Source: CAZART01 sp964487555
GTDB lineage: Bacteria; Bacteroidota; Rhodothermia; Rhodothermales; VXPQ01
NCBI GenBank assembly: GCA_964487555.1
Contig: CAZART010000065.1
Span: 1 to 30,034, forward strand
DNA: 30,034 bases
Direction of reading: 5' to 3'
Below are positions 16,901-26,229 of this stretch, in pieces. Below the pieces are notes generated by a model. The model worked only from the letters and a program-made list of their open reading frames with translations, did not search any database and was not told the DNA's origin. A program made the translations under genes and the position numbers. The number at the start of each line of letters is the position of its first letter. Positions within the stretch are counted from its first letter, which is position 1.

Positions 16901-17439
16901 TTGATCTGCCGCCGCCTCGCTTCCTCAACCTGACGATTCTTTTCCTGAACTCGGTCGCATTCGGATCTGCGCGATTTGGGCCGTGCCCGAAAGCCGAGAT
17001 CGTCGGCAGCTTTCTCGAGATCGTAACCGCCCTGACTGGCGTCGGAGATTGCTTTGGCGAAATCGGCGTTTCTGTTGTTATCTTCTACGATCAGATCTTT
17101 GAGGCCGAGCAGGTATCGAGATCGATTTTCCCTCGATCCAAAATCGGGCATCGCGGCGGTTCGACCGTTGTGATGAGCCTGCGCATGTCCGGCATCGATA
17201 TCGATTCGCCACTCGTTATCCCCGTCTCGAATAATCCCACGTAAAGTCGGACGATGCAGGCCTCCCGGCCAAAGCAACTCTTGTACGACCCGGCACGTGG
17301 TGGTCTTGCCGGAGCCATTCGACCCGAAAAGGAGATTGACCCCTGGAGATATCTCGGCCAGGGCAAATCCCTCGCCCTGGCGAATACCGAGGGTACGGTG
17401 GATCTCGATCTCACGAATATGTATGGTCTCCGCGCTCAT
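13942..17439 (-). CDS. SMC/Rad50-like (YhaN-type) ATPase with two membrane helices in the coiled coil
   Basis: This 1165-aa protein has an N-terminal ABC-type ATPase lobe with Walker A GSNGSGKT (39-46). Long charged coiled coils follow (about 160-330 and 500-770). Between them lie two adjacent membrane helices at about 412-452 (SGIAVLILVLSGIALAVS, LLWTITVLVAIVLFAI). The C-terminal lobe has the signature LSDGE (840-844) and Walker B LPLLVDE (865-871). A tail of roughly 230 residues after the ATPase lobe is unassigned (HVLGDSDVLFELLRNN, IDRMVLLESECISDRFIDEV). No CXXC zinc hook was seen. The layout resembles Bacillus YhaN, partner of the YhaO metallophosphoesterase, rather than classical SbcC. 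The YhaO-like gene lies 102 bases upstream in the same operon. DNA-end processing near the membrane is inferred. Confidence 0.85.
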   Translation of the reverse strand: MSAETIHIREIEIHRTLGIRQGEGFALAEISPGVNLLFGSNGSGKTTTCRVVQELLWPGGLHRPTLRGIIRDGDNEWRIDIDAGHAQAHHNGRTAAMPDFGSRENRSRYLLGLKDLIVEDNNRNADFAKAISDASQGGYDLEKAADDLGFRARPKSRRSECDRVQEKNRQVEEARRRQIKVEGESKRLAELRQQLDEAIEAARELALLNKARDYHVAAARCHELMLEIKAYPNGVGRLQGDERKQLDALAEEEKVLLSQRTAEEERRRRAEKDLDGLDLPEGGVPDEQLRELRALKRSLREIETRINELRRKRDEAVGKSDEALRRLGDHFTEDQLALIESIETPDLGEFARRVHRLRGKEDILTERRSWLSREEPEETRSFRDDELREGITALTRWLASSSGSRVSGRPSWLSGIAVLILVLSGIALAVSTVLLWTITVLVAIVLFAIDWRLSKRRSMRSDVTPRQVHRDSFASLSLPEPDAWNDEMVLSRLRDLVRWAGTKALFEERRMKLDQMKTEEEGLVNAREELERERQALKAQLGIALEIGDEWLPVLVDRVRGWQEATLELAAVEAALAVPERERDALVDQIKRSLSTYGYEPAETSDAVDENIADLERRRNLQESAREALERADERIEESIKPGLEKVATKRYEIFSRLGIEGNREAILDDWLDRYPGFRELKENLAIQEAVRDDRAAALVDRTDLLELDRTEVEVQTQRLQAMAETRDDLSETIGEINRQIKDAKAGHALTDALEHRDDALQTLTEARDENGRAVAGAMLTDWVRQEAVERSRPHVFQRANELFVRFTRGTLCLEMDDRAAPPAFVARRGSFPFQSLNELSDGERIQLMTAVRLAFLEQDEARRLPLLVDEVLGTSDDGRSGVLIDTMIDIARQGRQVFYCTAQHDEVGKWKARLMESDVPFKVLDLGEIRGGAAHRSEPLEIAVFETADPPAPEGMSYEEYRDALGVPGLDPGAETMDGVHLWHVLGDSDVLFELLRNNITTWSQLRTLIDHGGAGLVETKNGTFESAKAASKALGCACEAYRIGRGKPIDRMVLLESECISDRFIDEVAELSRRLDGKAAAVIHALDNRMVSNWRSDNTDRLREYLEEEGYLSMQPPLTQQDLRVRVLAAVADELHAGLIEHAVIDRIVAEMYSTTVAEAEAA

Positions 17440-17541
17440 TTCGTTAACACGCGCTTTGATATGTCGGTCATATTCAACTAGGTTTTTCGCCCTTTCTATT
17501 TCGACGTGACGCGAGTAGCGGGAATTCCGATCAAACCCTCC

Positions 17542-18816
17542 TTACGGCGACTGTGCAACCAGGTTTGTAAGCAACGCTTTGGACGTATTGCGCAGATACT
17601 CCCGCGCGACCGCCTCACTAATCAGCCGGCGATCAAGAGCTGCGAAATGCTTATGGTCTTCAATTTGCTCGAGCTCTCGCTTCGTTCGAGCGACTAGATC
17701 CTGCACGTTCCTCGGCGGCTCCGGCTGATCGAGAGCAAGAAGAAGCCTTGCAACGGCGCCGGGTGCGGAATTCGTCTTAGCGTACTCAGCGATGTCAATA
17801 TCTGGTAGCGTAGCAACGTGAATGTGATCAATATCCACTAGCGCACCTTCGACCGTAAGTGACAGGTCTTCGGCGAGGTTGTCGGTAATCTCGCGAATGC
17901 GGTGGGAGACCGGCGTTCGACCAACAATCTTCAGCCGCACACTTATGCATTCGACGTACGGCAGGCTCTCTTCAACCATCGTCCTCGAGGCCCTCCTCAG
18001 CTGTTGAAGAATGGCAGCTTCCGCACCCCTTTCGTCCCTGGCATCACTGAGATCAACGTCGACGTGCGCGTAGCGGACGCTCGAAAGCGCTCGCTGCTCA
18101 GGTAGACCGAGACCGTGGCGTACCTCGACGATCCATGGGCCATGGATACCCGGTTCACCAAAATCCAGAGCTTGAGGAGAGCCAGGGTAGAGCACCCACG
18201 GCTCATCAGGTTCGGTAATCAGCCGAGGGGCATGAATGTGGCCCAGCAGCCAACCCTGGGGAGGAAGAGTTCGGAGCCTGACTCTTTCCAGTGGAGCGTA
18301 CACGGAATCGGGAACGCCGAGATCGCCGTGGATCAGTCCTAGAATCGGTGTTGCTGCATCATCCTCAAGGCTGTATTCTAACAACGGGCTCTTGTAAACG
18401 CGTTCACTGGGAAACGACCAGCCGTCGATATGAAGGACCGGCTGTCCATCGTGCTCAATAGTATGACGCTCCCATCTTCCACCGCGGCCGAGCAGCCGAA
18501 AGTGTTCAGGCTCGAGCTGATCGGCCAACCTGGCGAGTACGTCAAAATCATGATTGCCGGAAACGGCGACAATCGTGATACCCCTCTCGGCCAGCCGTCT
18601 TACACCGATTTCCAAGGGTCCGATGGCTTCCCAAAACTTGTTCTCCTTGTCCGCGACGTCGCCGCTAAGGCATACGACACCGACCTGTTCCTCAATCGCA
18701 AGGTCGACAATCCTCTCCCAAGCCGTCGCTGCTCGCAATCCATCGTGTGATACGCGAGACGGCATCCGCGACGACGACCGGCCGATATGAAGGTCTCCCG
18801 TGAAGAGTAGTCGCAT
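17542..18816 (-). CDS. SbcD/Mre11/YhaO-like metallophosphoesterase
   Basis: This 424-aa calcineurin-like phosphoesterase has the full set of metal-binding motifs: GDLHIG (Asp8, His10), SGDVAD (Asp53), GNHDFD (Asn88, His89, Asp90), LIHGDLG (His163) and LGHIHAP (His193, His195). Mre11/SbcD/YhaO proteins are Mn-dependent nucleases that act with an SMC-like ATPase on DNA ends. The C-terminal third (about 250-424) is a family-type capping/partner-binding region ending in charged helices. ATG 18816 lies 12 nt after the AddA stop, with no visible Shine-Dalgarno, so coupling to AddA is likely. The partner ATPase follows directly. Confidence 0.92.
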   Translation of the reverse strand: MRLLFTGDLHIGRSSSRMPSRVSHDGLRAATAWERIVDLAIEEQVGVVCLSGDVADKENKFWEAIGPLEIGVRRLAERGITIVAVSGNHDFDVLARLADQLEPEHFRLLGRGGRWERHTIEHDGQPVLHIDGWSFPSERVYKSPLLEYSLEDDAATPILGLIHGDLGVPDSVYAPLERVRLRTLPPQGWLLGHIHAPRLITEPDEPWVLYPGSPQALDFGEPGIHGPWIVEVRHGLGLPEQRALSSVRYAHVDVDLSDARDERGAEAAILQQLRRASRTMVEESLPYVECISVRLKIVGRTPVSHRIREITDNLAEDLSLTVEGALVDIDHIHVATLPDIDIAEYAKTNSAPGAVARLLLALDQPEPPRNVQDLVARTKRELEQIEDHKHFAALDRRLISEAVAREYLRNTSKALLTNLVAQSP

Positions 18817-18828
18817 CGTAAAGACGTA

Positions 18829-21800
18829 TTAGAAAAGCGTCAATTGCTCGACGTGCGGAGGACCGTGAACGAACCAGATCGATGCTTGCGCGACCGGTTC
18901 TCCCGTGATTCTGCGCCAGTACGTGGCATATTCTTGAACCTGCGCATCGTACTTCAGGAGAAGCCGTTCGACCTCGGACGCCGTCGCCGCGATATCCGTT
19001 TTATAGTCGACGATCTTCCACGCTCCGTCAATACGGTATACGAGGTCGATGACGCCCCGTACAGCATCGCCGGCCTCATCCGGTGCGCCAAGCGGTACCT
19101 CCGTGTGAACGCGACCCGCACCTTGCAGCTCGTTCCACAGTGCCGACGTTCGGAAACGATCCAGTGCACCCACCGCATCCCGTGCAAGGTTCGAGTCGAG
19201 GCCAACCTTTAACATGATGCGCTGAATGTAGGGTCCTGGCGACGCAGGGACTTTCCCCAGCACCGTGTCCTCAAAGAGACGATGAACTACCGCCCCATAG
19301 TCCCTTCCTCGGCCTTCTCGGACCTCGAAACCAACCACCTGCTCCGCGGACGCGCCGGAAACCGTTCGATCCGAATACGACGGCTTAGACGACGCTTGAA
19401 GCCGCCTCCGCGCCGCCTCTTTCGTGGAGGCGTAGTCACCGCGCTTCACCGCCGGCGGACGGGCCGGGCCGCCCTCAACGACCTCCAATTCAGGCACTTC
19501 GGCCAGAAAGTCGTGCAACGGCGACCACGGGCCGGTCTGACGTTTCGGTTGGTATTGTGAGACGACAAGAAGATTGCGCGCGCGCGTTGCGGCCACGTAA
19601 AGAAGACGAATTCCCTCCGCGGCCGCAAATCTCGCTTCCTCCTCTTTATCAGCCTCCCAGTTTTCCGGTTGCGCGACGGTTTCGCTACTGTAATCGCCTT
19701 TCGGCTTCGAGACCGTCATCGATAGATAGACGCCGTCTTTCGTGCGAGAGAGATGCCGCCGGGGCTCTCTGTCGTACGACGTATCATAGGGATCGGCGAG
19801 GAACACCACCGGCGCCTGAAGTCCCTTTGCCTGGTGCAGATTCATGAGACGTACGACGTCTTCTCTGCCCATCTCGAGCGTCATTTCTTCCACGTCGTAA
19901 TCTCGGTCCGTCACCAGCGCGTGAAGTTCTTCGACGATCCGCCCCCAGTCCCAGCCCCTGCTCGAGAAGCGCCGAACGAGGGAAAGGAGCCGCAAAAGAC
20001 TGCCCGCGCGTGACGAAGCCCCGCCACCCGGATGAATCGACGCATACCCGAGATATCCTGTCCGCTCCAGAAGGCGCTCAAATGCCGACGCCGGCGAACG
20101 CGCCGTGAAATCCGATTCGGACTCGCGAAGCTGCTCCATCGCAGCGTGATAGCGAGAACGAAGCCCTCCGTCAAGCTCCTCCGGGATCATTGCACCGAAT
20201 GCCAGGCGCCCGCCGGCACGTTTCAATGCATACAGATCAGGATCCGAGAACCCCACGAGCGGTCCACGGAGATACGAAATGAATGGAAGTGGATCGTCGG
20301 GCGTATAGACGGCCCGTAACATGGTGACAATCGCCTTGACTTCTTCCGACTCGCCCAGGCGTTCCCCGCCGGAAATATCATAGGGAATGTTCCGCCGTTC
20401 AAGAGCATCCGCATAAATCTTAAGCTGGCCTGTGGTGCGGGTCAGGATCAGAAAATCTCCGGGTGAGGCCTGCGAAGGAAGTGTCCCATCCTCCCCTCCG
20501 TGGTTGAGTGTCGTCCGCCCGTCCAATGCGCCTACGATGAAATCGGCAATTCGCAGGGCATCCGTCCGCGCGACTTCGGCTCTCGTATTTCGATCTACCT
20601 TAGGAACGGTGATTTTTCGCACGCAGTGTGGGTCCACACCTGGATCTCGGTGCTCATACAGCGGCTCGAACGATGCTTGATAAGGTGCCGACGCCTTCGC
20701 GAAAGCGGGTGGGAACGACGTGCTGATCCATTTACACAATGTCCCCAGTGAACGGAAGCTTGTATTCAGGCGAACCACGACCCCGCCTGTCTGCTCAATG
20801 CGCTCCGTAGCAAGCCGAAAGATCTCCACGTCCGCCCTCCGGAATCGATAGATCGATTGCTTGTCGTCGCCAACGAGAAAGAGGCTGCCGGGTCGCGGCT
20901 GGAGACGTGTCCAGTCGGTCTCTTCGTAATCCGTACCGCTGAGATAAAATAGAATCTCGGCCTGCACCGGATCGGTGTCTTGAAACTCATCTACGAGAAG
21001 CGTGCGGAACCGATGCTGGAAGTATCGCCGAACATCAGGACGGTCGCAGAGCAGTGTCGCCGTTCGAAGCAGAAGGTCCTGAAAGGTCACCTTACCGAGC
21101 TCTCGGCGGCGTTGATCGTAGTATGCTACGGCGTCGTCGACGAAATTCGCGACGAGCCGATACGCACATTCTCGCCATAGCCGAAGTGAAGGCTCGACGG
21201 TCGATTGCTGCAACTTGGGAAGTCTTACGTCTTTGATCTCTTTTGCGACGCCCTTTTCCGTCCAGAGCTTGAGCGTGATATCGAGCCTTCCGTCGAAGAA
21301 CGACAAGAGGCGCGCGGCGTCACGATCGGAGGTAATGCCGTGATTGTCGAGGAAATGGCGCGCGCGGCGAATGGCCGTCATGAGCTTGTCACGCCGTTCC
21401 GGCTTCGTCGGGATGAAGGGTGTGACTTCATTAATGAATGCTTCCACGCGTTCGGCGGCTGGAAGCAGATGGGGGCGGGGGGTCCGCGTATCTTTAAGAG
21501 GAACGTCGCTGTTTCGGCAGCGCTCACCAAAGAATGCATACAGATCTTCGGGGATGATCCCGTGATCCTCTAACTCCGTGAGGCGAGGGTCGGCGGCGCC
21601 GAAGCGATCCTGCACGAACTCGTCCCAGATCTTCCGGCGGAGCAGCGCCTCCTCCCGGTCCTCAATCTCCTCGAAATCGGGAGCAAGGCCGGCTTCTAGC
21701 GGCCGCTCGCGAAGCACCCGTCCGCAAAACGAATGAATCGTGCCGATGAAACACTGGTCGATGCGCGCGATCGCTTGGCCTATGCGCTCGGCTTCTGCCG

Positions 21801-22071
21801 GTGAGTCCACCTCGTTCCGGGCATCTCTAAGCCGAAGGTAAAAACGACCCCGCATCTCGCCGGCTGCCTTGCGCGTGAACGTGATCGCCGCCATGCGCTC
21901 GATGTCGGCCGCACCCTCACGCACCGCGGAGACCATCCGATCCACAAGAGCATACGTCTTACCGGCACCAGCGCCGGCCAAGACCATGACATTCCGCTCG
22001 AGATCCCGGCGGACGAGATCGCGTGCGGCTTGATCCCCTAATACTGTGACGTCTGCTTCCAATACACTCAT
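18829..22071 (-). CDS. addA: AddA-like UvrD/Rep helicase-nuclease
   Basis: This 1080-aa superfamily 1A helicase with a C-terminal RecB-type nuclease resects double-strand breaks with AddB and loads recombination. Helicase motifs in order: Walker A GAGAGKT (33-39), AITFTRKAAGEMR (Ia), VDEFQD (360-365), LVGDDKQSIYRFRRAD (III), RLMNLHQAKG (V) and RLLYVAATRAR (VI). Nuclease: AVVHRLFED, GVIDLVY (Asp1009), VDYKTD (Asp1022, Lys1024) and QEYATYW (1046-1052). ATG 22071 overlaps the AddB stop by four bases (ATGA), fixing this start over longer readings. The length is near, slightly shorter than, typical AddA (about 1150-1230). Confidence 0.92.
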   Translation of the reverse strand: MSVLEADVTVLGDQAARDLVRRDLERNVMVLAGAGAGKTYALVDRMVSAVREGAADIERMAAITFTRKAAGEMRGRFYLRLRDARNEVDSPAEAERIGQAIARIDQCFIGTIHSFCGRVLRERPLEAGLAPDFEEIEDREEALLRRKIWDEFVQDRFGAADPRLTELEDHGIIPEDLYAFFGERCRNSDVPLKDTRTPRPHLLPAAERVEAFINEVTPFIPTKPERRDKLMTAIRRARHFLDNHGITSDRDAARLLSFFDGRLDITLKLWTEKGVAKEIKDVRLPKLQQSTVEPSLRLWRECAYRLVANFVDDAVAYYDQRRRELGKVTFQDLLLRTATLLCDRPDVRRYFQHRFRTLLVDEFQDTDPVQAEILFYLSGTDYEETDWTRLQPRPGSLFLVGDDKQSIYRFRRADVEIFRLATERIEQTGGVVVRLNTSFRSLGTLCKWISTSFPPAFAKASAPYQASFEPLYEHRDPGVDPHCVRKITVPKVDRNTRAEVARTDALRIADFIVGALDGRTTLNHGGEDGTLPSQASPGDFLILTRTTGQLKIYADALERRNIPYDISGGERLGESEEVKAIVTMLRAVYTPDDPLPFISYLRGPLVGFSDPDLYALKRAGGRLAFGAMIPEELDGGLRSRYHAAMEQLRESESDFTARSPASAFERLLERTGYLGYASIHPGGGASSRAGSLLRLLSLVRRFSSRGWDWGRIVEELHALVTDRDYDVEEMTLEMGREDVVRLMNLHQAKGLQAPVVFLADPYDTSYDREPRRHLSRTKDGVYLSMTVSKPKGDYSSETVAQPENWEADKEEEARFAAAEGIRLLYVAATRARNLLVVSQYQPKRQTGPWSPLHDFLAEVPELEVVEGGPARPPAVKRGDYASTKEAARRRLQASSKPSYSDRTVSGASAEQVVGFEVREGRGRDYGAVVHRLFEDTVLGKVPASPGPYIQRIMLKVGLDSNLARDAVGALDRFRTSALWNELQGAGRVHTEVPLGAPDEAGDAVRGVIDLVYRIDGAWKIVDYKTDIAATASEVERLLLKYDAQVQEYATYWRRITGEPVAQASIWFVHGPPHVEQLTLF

Positions 22072-25000
22072 CGCTCGTCGTCCATCCACGCTCGCAATTC
22101 CACGACAAAATCTTGTTCCGGAAGGGCCGAGCTTACGATGTCGTCCATGTGCTTCCTGTCTTTGCGCTCGGACGCGCAGATTTCCGCGTAGTCGCAAAAG
22201 GTGCATACGTTGCTTTTTTGCACGTGCAGGAAGGCACCCTTTCCGATCAAGTCGAAGAGTGGCTTGAGCCGTCGGCCGACCTCGTTCCGATCAGGCGGTG
22301 TTTCAGCAAGGCGAATCCCGTGCTCACGATCACTCGTGAAGAAGTAGCCGGAACGCCGAACCGCGCCTTCGACGCCCTTCCGCCTGAGCAGGTCTTCCAG
22401 TACATACGCATATAGTGCCCATTGCAGTCGACGTCCTCCCGAGAGCAGATCGTATTCGTCAAAGTTGTAGGTTGAGCCCGTCTTGTAATCCCAGATCTCG
22501 TATCCGTCGTCCGTGCGATCGACTCTGTCGATCGCACCGCGAAGTGAGACTGCGACACCATCATGCAGCTGCACTTTAATCGGATCCGGAACGTCGAAGG
22601 ACCCTGTCCGCCCCATTCCAAAGCTGACCTCAAAGCCGACCGGCTCCGCCTTGCGTCGTGATTCTTCCACCAGGAACACACGTGCGGCGCGCAGCAAACG
22701 CTGATGATCCGCCCGGTAGCCCGCCTGGAACTGCACAGGTACGCGCTCTTTATAGCGCTCGATCTCCGTCGCCACCACGTTATCCATCAATGGCCCGTGC
22801 AGACTCACGTCTACCGATTCTCCTCGTTCGGACAATCGCTCCATAAACGTCTTGAGCACATCGTGAAGGAGCGAGCCGAACTCGATGGGCGTTAACCATC
22901 GTCCTGGAACATCCTCCGGAATGTCCGGAGGACGCACGTGAAGAACATACTTCAGGAAATACCGATAGGGACATGCGGCGAGGTCTTCGAGACGCGACGC
23001 GGAGAAGGTGCCTGTCGCGCCCGGTCGAAGATCCGGAGTCTGCTGCCCCAACCAACCGTCATAACATCCAATACCGCCGGCCGCTCGTGCCTCCACGGCA
23101 TTTCGGCCCTGGATTAGCCAGGGGAATTCATCGCTGAGATCGGCTTCTATGTCGTCACTGTCTCTAAGCGACAGAGCGACGTCCGTATCCGTCAGCGCAG
23201 CGGACGCTTCGGGTATAGGCGAATACACGGGTGAATTCTTCAATCCAAGCTGCTCCTTCGCCTGCTCGAATAGCGCAGCCGGATAGATCTCCCGGCCGTC
23301 GGTCACATCGCGGGCGTTGGCCGTCAGCGTAACGCGGCCACTCGCCATTCCCATGGCACGAACAAGATGAAAGGCCGGATCACCGGCTCGCGTACGTTCT
23401 AGCTTCAATTTGCCGTTGAAGCGTCGACGCGCGGCGTCCAGAAGAATGGGATCCTCGAGTGCCGGCCCGGGAAAGGTCGTCTCAGCCATGCCGAGGATCA
23501 CGGTCTCGGCCCTACCGGAGTACCCCGCACGTTCAAGCGGCACCACGTAGAGGCAGCCGGGACGCGCTACGGCCGCCTCGGCCTTATGCATCTCAATCAG
23601 CTCTGCGAGCATCGACGCGAGTTCGTCGACACGCCCCTCGACGCGCGTGCTTTCGGTAAGGTCTATCAGCCGGTCCGACAGGGACTCTCTAGCGCGCCTG
23701 TCTCTGTCCCCCTCCCATAACGCGAACGTGTTCAGAAAGGCTAACGCCGACTCGGAAATAGCACGCAAACAGGTCGTCTCCTCCGACGGGCACAACCCGT
23801 ACAGAATCTCCAGGTGCCGCATTAACCGCCCGGCCGCATCACGACGGAAGGCGTGGTAGCGTCTTCCCTCATCGGATTCCACGGCACCTAGACGCTCGTC
23901 CATACGGTCGACGTAACGCTCGAAGGAATTCCGCCACCCATGCCGCCCCGGCCCCAGCCGAGCCTCGAGCAACATCCCACCGGCCGCGGAGACCTCGTGC
24001 AGATCGGTATCGGCCCCAAGAAAAATCAATCGGCTTCGGAAAAAGCGCACGAGTTCCAGGGGAACGAAACCAGATGCCATCCAGCGCAGAAAACCCAGCA
24101 GCGCCTGCCCCGGCCGCGTGTACGTCACGGGCACCCCGGCTCCAAAGGTCGTCGGCAAGTTCAAACGATCCGTCTCCTCGACGAGGAACGAGAGGTAGGG
24201 GTTCTCCGACGTATACGCAATTTCGATTTCGTCGAGTACCGCGCCCGCGGCCAGGAGCTCACGCAAGATCCCTCTGATCTCCGTCTCGACGCCGACGGCG
24301 CGGCGAAGAGCTATCAATCGTCGATCGTCTTGCGAGAGGCCGCTCAGCTGGAGGTGGCCGCCTCGCCCGACAATTCCGTTACTCGAGCTGAGCGGTGCGT
24401 CAGAAAAGCGTACGCCGGCCGAATGCTCCGGTAGCGGAAAACCGTATGATGGCCGGCCGATTCGAAGCATTCCCTCTCCGCTGCACGCATTCACGAAATC
24501 GTAGGCACACTGCGGAAGCGGCGTTTCATCTAGAATGGCGAATATGATCTCGTTGCCGGCCCCCTCCGTCGCGCCGCGGCGATATAAGTCGGCCTGGTCG
24601 TACACGCGCGCGTCCTCCAGCCATTTGGAATATGCAGCATACTGGCGAGCCAGAACGCCGTCGATTCCCGATGCCGACATGGAGAGATCCTCCGGCCGCA
24701 CACCGGCAAGTCGGAGTGCCCGAATGGTCTTTAGAAGCGTCCTCGCAAAGCCTCCCGCCGAGAAGCCGCGGACGAGAGGATGATCCTCGGGCCATCTTTC
24801 ATCGCGTATGGAGCCGAGGAGGAAAAAAGAATCAGCATCCTGCACGAGCGGGAGCCGACCCTCGTCCCTAAGCGCAGAACCGACGAGGCGCTCGGCCCAT
24901 GAGGCGGGGGTCGTCACGCGCAAATTGACCCACGCAACGCCGCTACGCGCGAGCGCCGTCCCGAGATTATGGCCGATTTGCAGGGTCGGCGCAAAAACCA

Positions 25001-25127
25001 CCTTCTCCTCGACGGGGTGGCGTTCACACAGCGACGCCAGCTGCGAAATGTGATGTGGTCGAGATGCGGAATCCAAGCCGTCGGGTTCTGTCTGCTGCAA
25101 ATTCACGGAGACAGGTCGAGGCAGCAC
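22068..25127 (-). CDS. addB: AddB-like subunit: inactive helicase plus Fe-S nuclease
   Basis: This 1019-aa protein is the partner of AddA. The C-terminal third is a PD-(D/E)XK nuclease with GAIDRVD (Asp867) and WDYKTG (Asp880, Lys882), enclosed by four cysteines of the AddB iron-sulfur staple: Cys719 in LAACPYRYF, then CTFCDYAEIC (Cys975, Cys978, Cys984). The N-terminal region begins KVVFAPTLQIGHNLG, where a Walker A could be expected, but no GxGKT is present, so this helicase-like part is probably inactive. The start is GTG 25127 with GAGG at suitable distance; no ATG is available nearby. First gene of the four-gene operon, with AddA overlapping its end. Confidence 0.9.
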   Translation of the reverse strand: MLPRPVSVNLQQTEPDGLDSASRPHHISQLASLCERHPVEEKVVFAPTLQIGHNLGTALARSGVAWVNLRVTTPASWAERLVGSALRDEGRLPLVQDADSFFLLGSIRDERWPEDHPLVRGFSAGGFARTLLKTIRALRLAGVRPEDLSMSASGIDGVLARQYAAYSKWLEDARVYDQADLYRRGATEGAGNEIIFAILDETPLPQCAYDFVNACSGEGMLRIGRPSYGFPLPEHSAGVRFSDAPLSSSNGIVGRGGHLQLSGLSQDDRRLIALRRAVGVETEIRGILRELLAAGAVLDEIEIAYTSENPYLSFLVEETDRLNLPTTFGAGVPVTYTRPGQALLGFLRWMASGFVPLELVRFFRSRLIFLGADTDLHEVSAAGGMLLEARLGPGRHGWRNSFERYVDRMDERLGAVESDEGRRYHAFRRDAAGRLMRHLEILYGLCPSEETTCLRAISESALAFLNTFALWEGDRDRRARESLSDRLIDLTESTRVEGRVDELASMLAELIEMHKAEAAVARPGCLYVVPLERAGYSGRAETVILGMAETTFPGPALEDPILLDAARRRFNGKLKLERTRAGDPAFHLVRAMGMASGRVTLTANARDVTDGREIYPAALFEQAKEQLGLKNSPVYSPIPEASAALTDTDVALSLRDSDDIEADLSDEFPWLIQGRNAVEARAAGGIGCYDGWLGQQTPDLRPGATGTFSASRLEDLAACPYRYFLKYVLHVRPPDIPEDVPGRWLTPIEFGSLLHDVLKTFMERLSERGESVDVSLHGPLMDNVVATEIERYKERVPVQFQAGYRADHQRLLRAARVFLVEESRRKAEPVGFEVSFGMGRTGSFDVPDPIKVQLHDGVAVSLRGAIDRVDRTDDGYEIWDYKTGSTYNFDEYDLLSGGRRLQWALYAYVLEDLLRRKGVEGAVRRSGYFFTSDREHGIRLAETPPDRNEVGRRLKPLFDLIGKGAFLHVQKSNVCTFCDYAEICASERKDRKHMDDIVSSALPEQDFVVELRAWMDDER

Positions 25128-25290
25128 GGGCGGTTGCCTCGATCATGCGCGATAGTTTACAGACACACAGTGCCACCACCGTGTCACACCCGCAAAACCT
25201 CTGCATTGAGCGCGCCGCTCAGCCGTGCCGATATGGCATCGAATCTCTATGAGCAGACAGGCGACGTCGACGCGCTTCCTTCAGGCGTCT

Positions 25291-26229
25291 CTATCGTATG
25301 ATTCGCGACGTGTCGAGGTGTTCGTCCACACGGGTGATCGGGATATCGATACGTTCAAGAACGTTAAGGTCCGCGATCCACGCGTCGCCCGCGGAATCGA
25401 GGCGGTCGAACGCATTCCTGATGGTAAAAGAAGTGGCTTTCAGCGCATCGTCCTCGAGATCATCCCAATCGATCGGCATCGCGATCGGCGCACCTTCTAT
25501 GGGACGGACGGCGTACGGCGCGACGCCGGTTTGCGCGTACACGTTTCGGTGGTAGTCAATGTAGATCTTTTTTCCTCGCTTGGATTTGGTATACGTCACA
25601 GTGAAGAGCTGCGGTAGCTTTCTCGTGATGAGCTGCGCAACCTTCTTCGTGAACGCGAAGATCGTCTCTACGTCATGAACAGGGCGAACGAACGCTACCA
25701 CGTGGAGACCTCGCGAGCCGGTTACCATGGGATACGGCATGACACCAATTTCTCCGAGAAGATACCGGAGAAGCTTGCCGGCCACCTTTACCTTCTCGAA
25801 CGAGAGTCCCATCGGATCCAGATCCCACACCATTCGATCCGGCTTTCGCAGGTCTTCCTTCCGGCTCATCCAGATGTGCGGGATGGTTACCAGATTCGCC
25901 AAATACACGATGCTGGCCCGGTTCTCCGCACTCGCATAGAATTTGGGCTTGTCGTTTTCCTCCCCGACATCCACACGATCGACATACCCCGGAAAATAAT
26001 CGGGTACCTCCTTCTGATAGAATCTCTCACCCTCGATCCCATCGGGAAAGCGCTCCATGCTGAGCGGACGGTTCCGAATGTGCTCGAGCATATACGGCGA
26101 CACCCGTTCGTAATATGCTACGTACTCGCCCTTCGTAATTTCACTTCGCGGAAAGAGGACCTTTTCCGGGTTTGAAATCTGGATTGGCTGCCCGTCGATG
26201 ATCAACTGATTTGTGGCTCGAGCAGGCAT
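25291..26229 (-). CDS. LigD polymerase/primase-domain protein (NHEJ), copy 2
   Basis: This 312-aa stand-alone polymerase domain has MVWDLDP (Asp136, Asp138), GSRGLHVVAF (His176) and KIYIDYHRN (Asp225). The N-terminal ISNPEKVLFPRSEITKGE and C-terminal PYAVRPIEGAPIAMPIDWDDL are family-typical. It differs widely from copy 1 at 10401-11270, so the two are old paralogues or of separate origin. Its ATG lies inside the ligase copy 2 gene (28-base overlap), a sign of tight coupling. With ligase copy 2 and Ku it forms a minimal NHEJ operon lacking a phosphoesterase. Confidence 0.93.
   Translation of the reverse strand: MPARATNQLIIDGQPIQISNPEKVLFPRSEITKGEYVAYYERVSPYMLEHIRNRPLSMERFPDGIEGERFYQKEVPDYFPGYVDRVDVGEENDKPKFYASAENRASIVYLANLVTIPHIWMSRKEDLRKPDRMVWDLDPMGLSFEKVKVAGKLLRYLLGEIGVMPYPMVTGSRGLHVVAFVRPVHDVETIFAFTKKVAQLITRKLPQLFTVTYTKSKRGKKIYIDYHRNVYAQTGVAPYAVRPIEGAPIAMPIDWDDLEDDALKATSFTIRNAFDRLDSAGDAWIADLNVLERIDIPITRVDEHLDTSRIIR

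Noticed and set aside
25165..25184. Imperfect 8-bp hairpin in the gap between polymerase copy 2 and AddB
   Set aside because: It has one mismatch and no T-run, so it is too weak to call a terminator separating the two operons.
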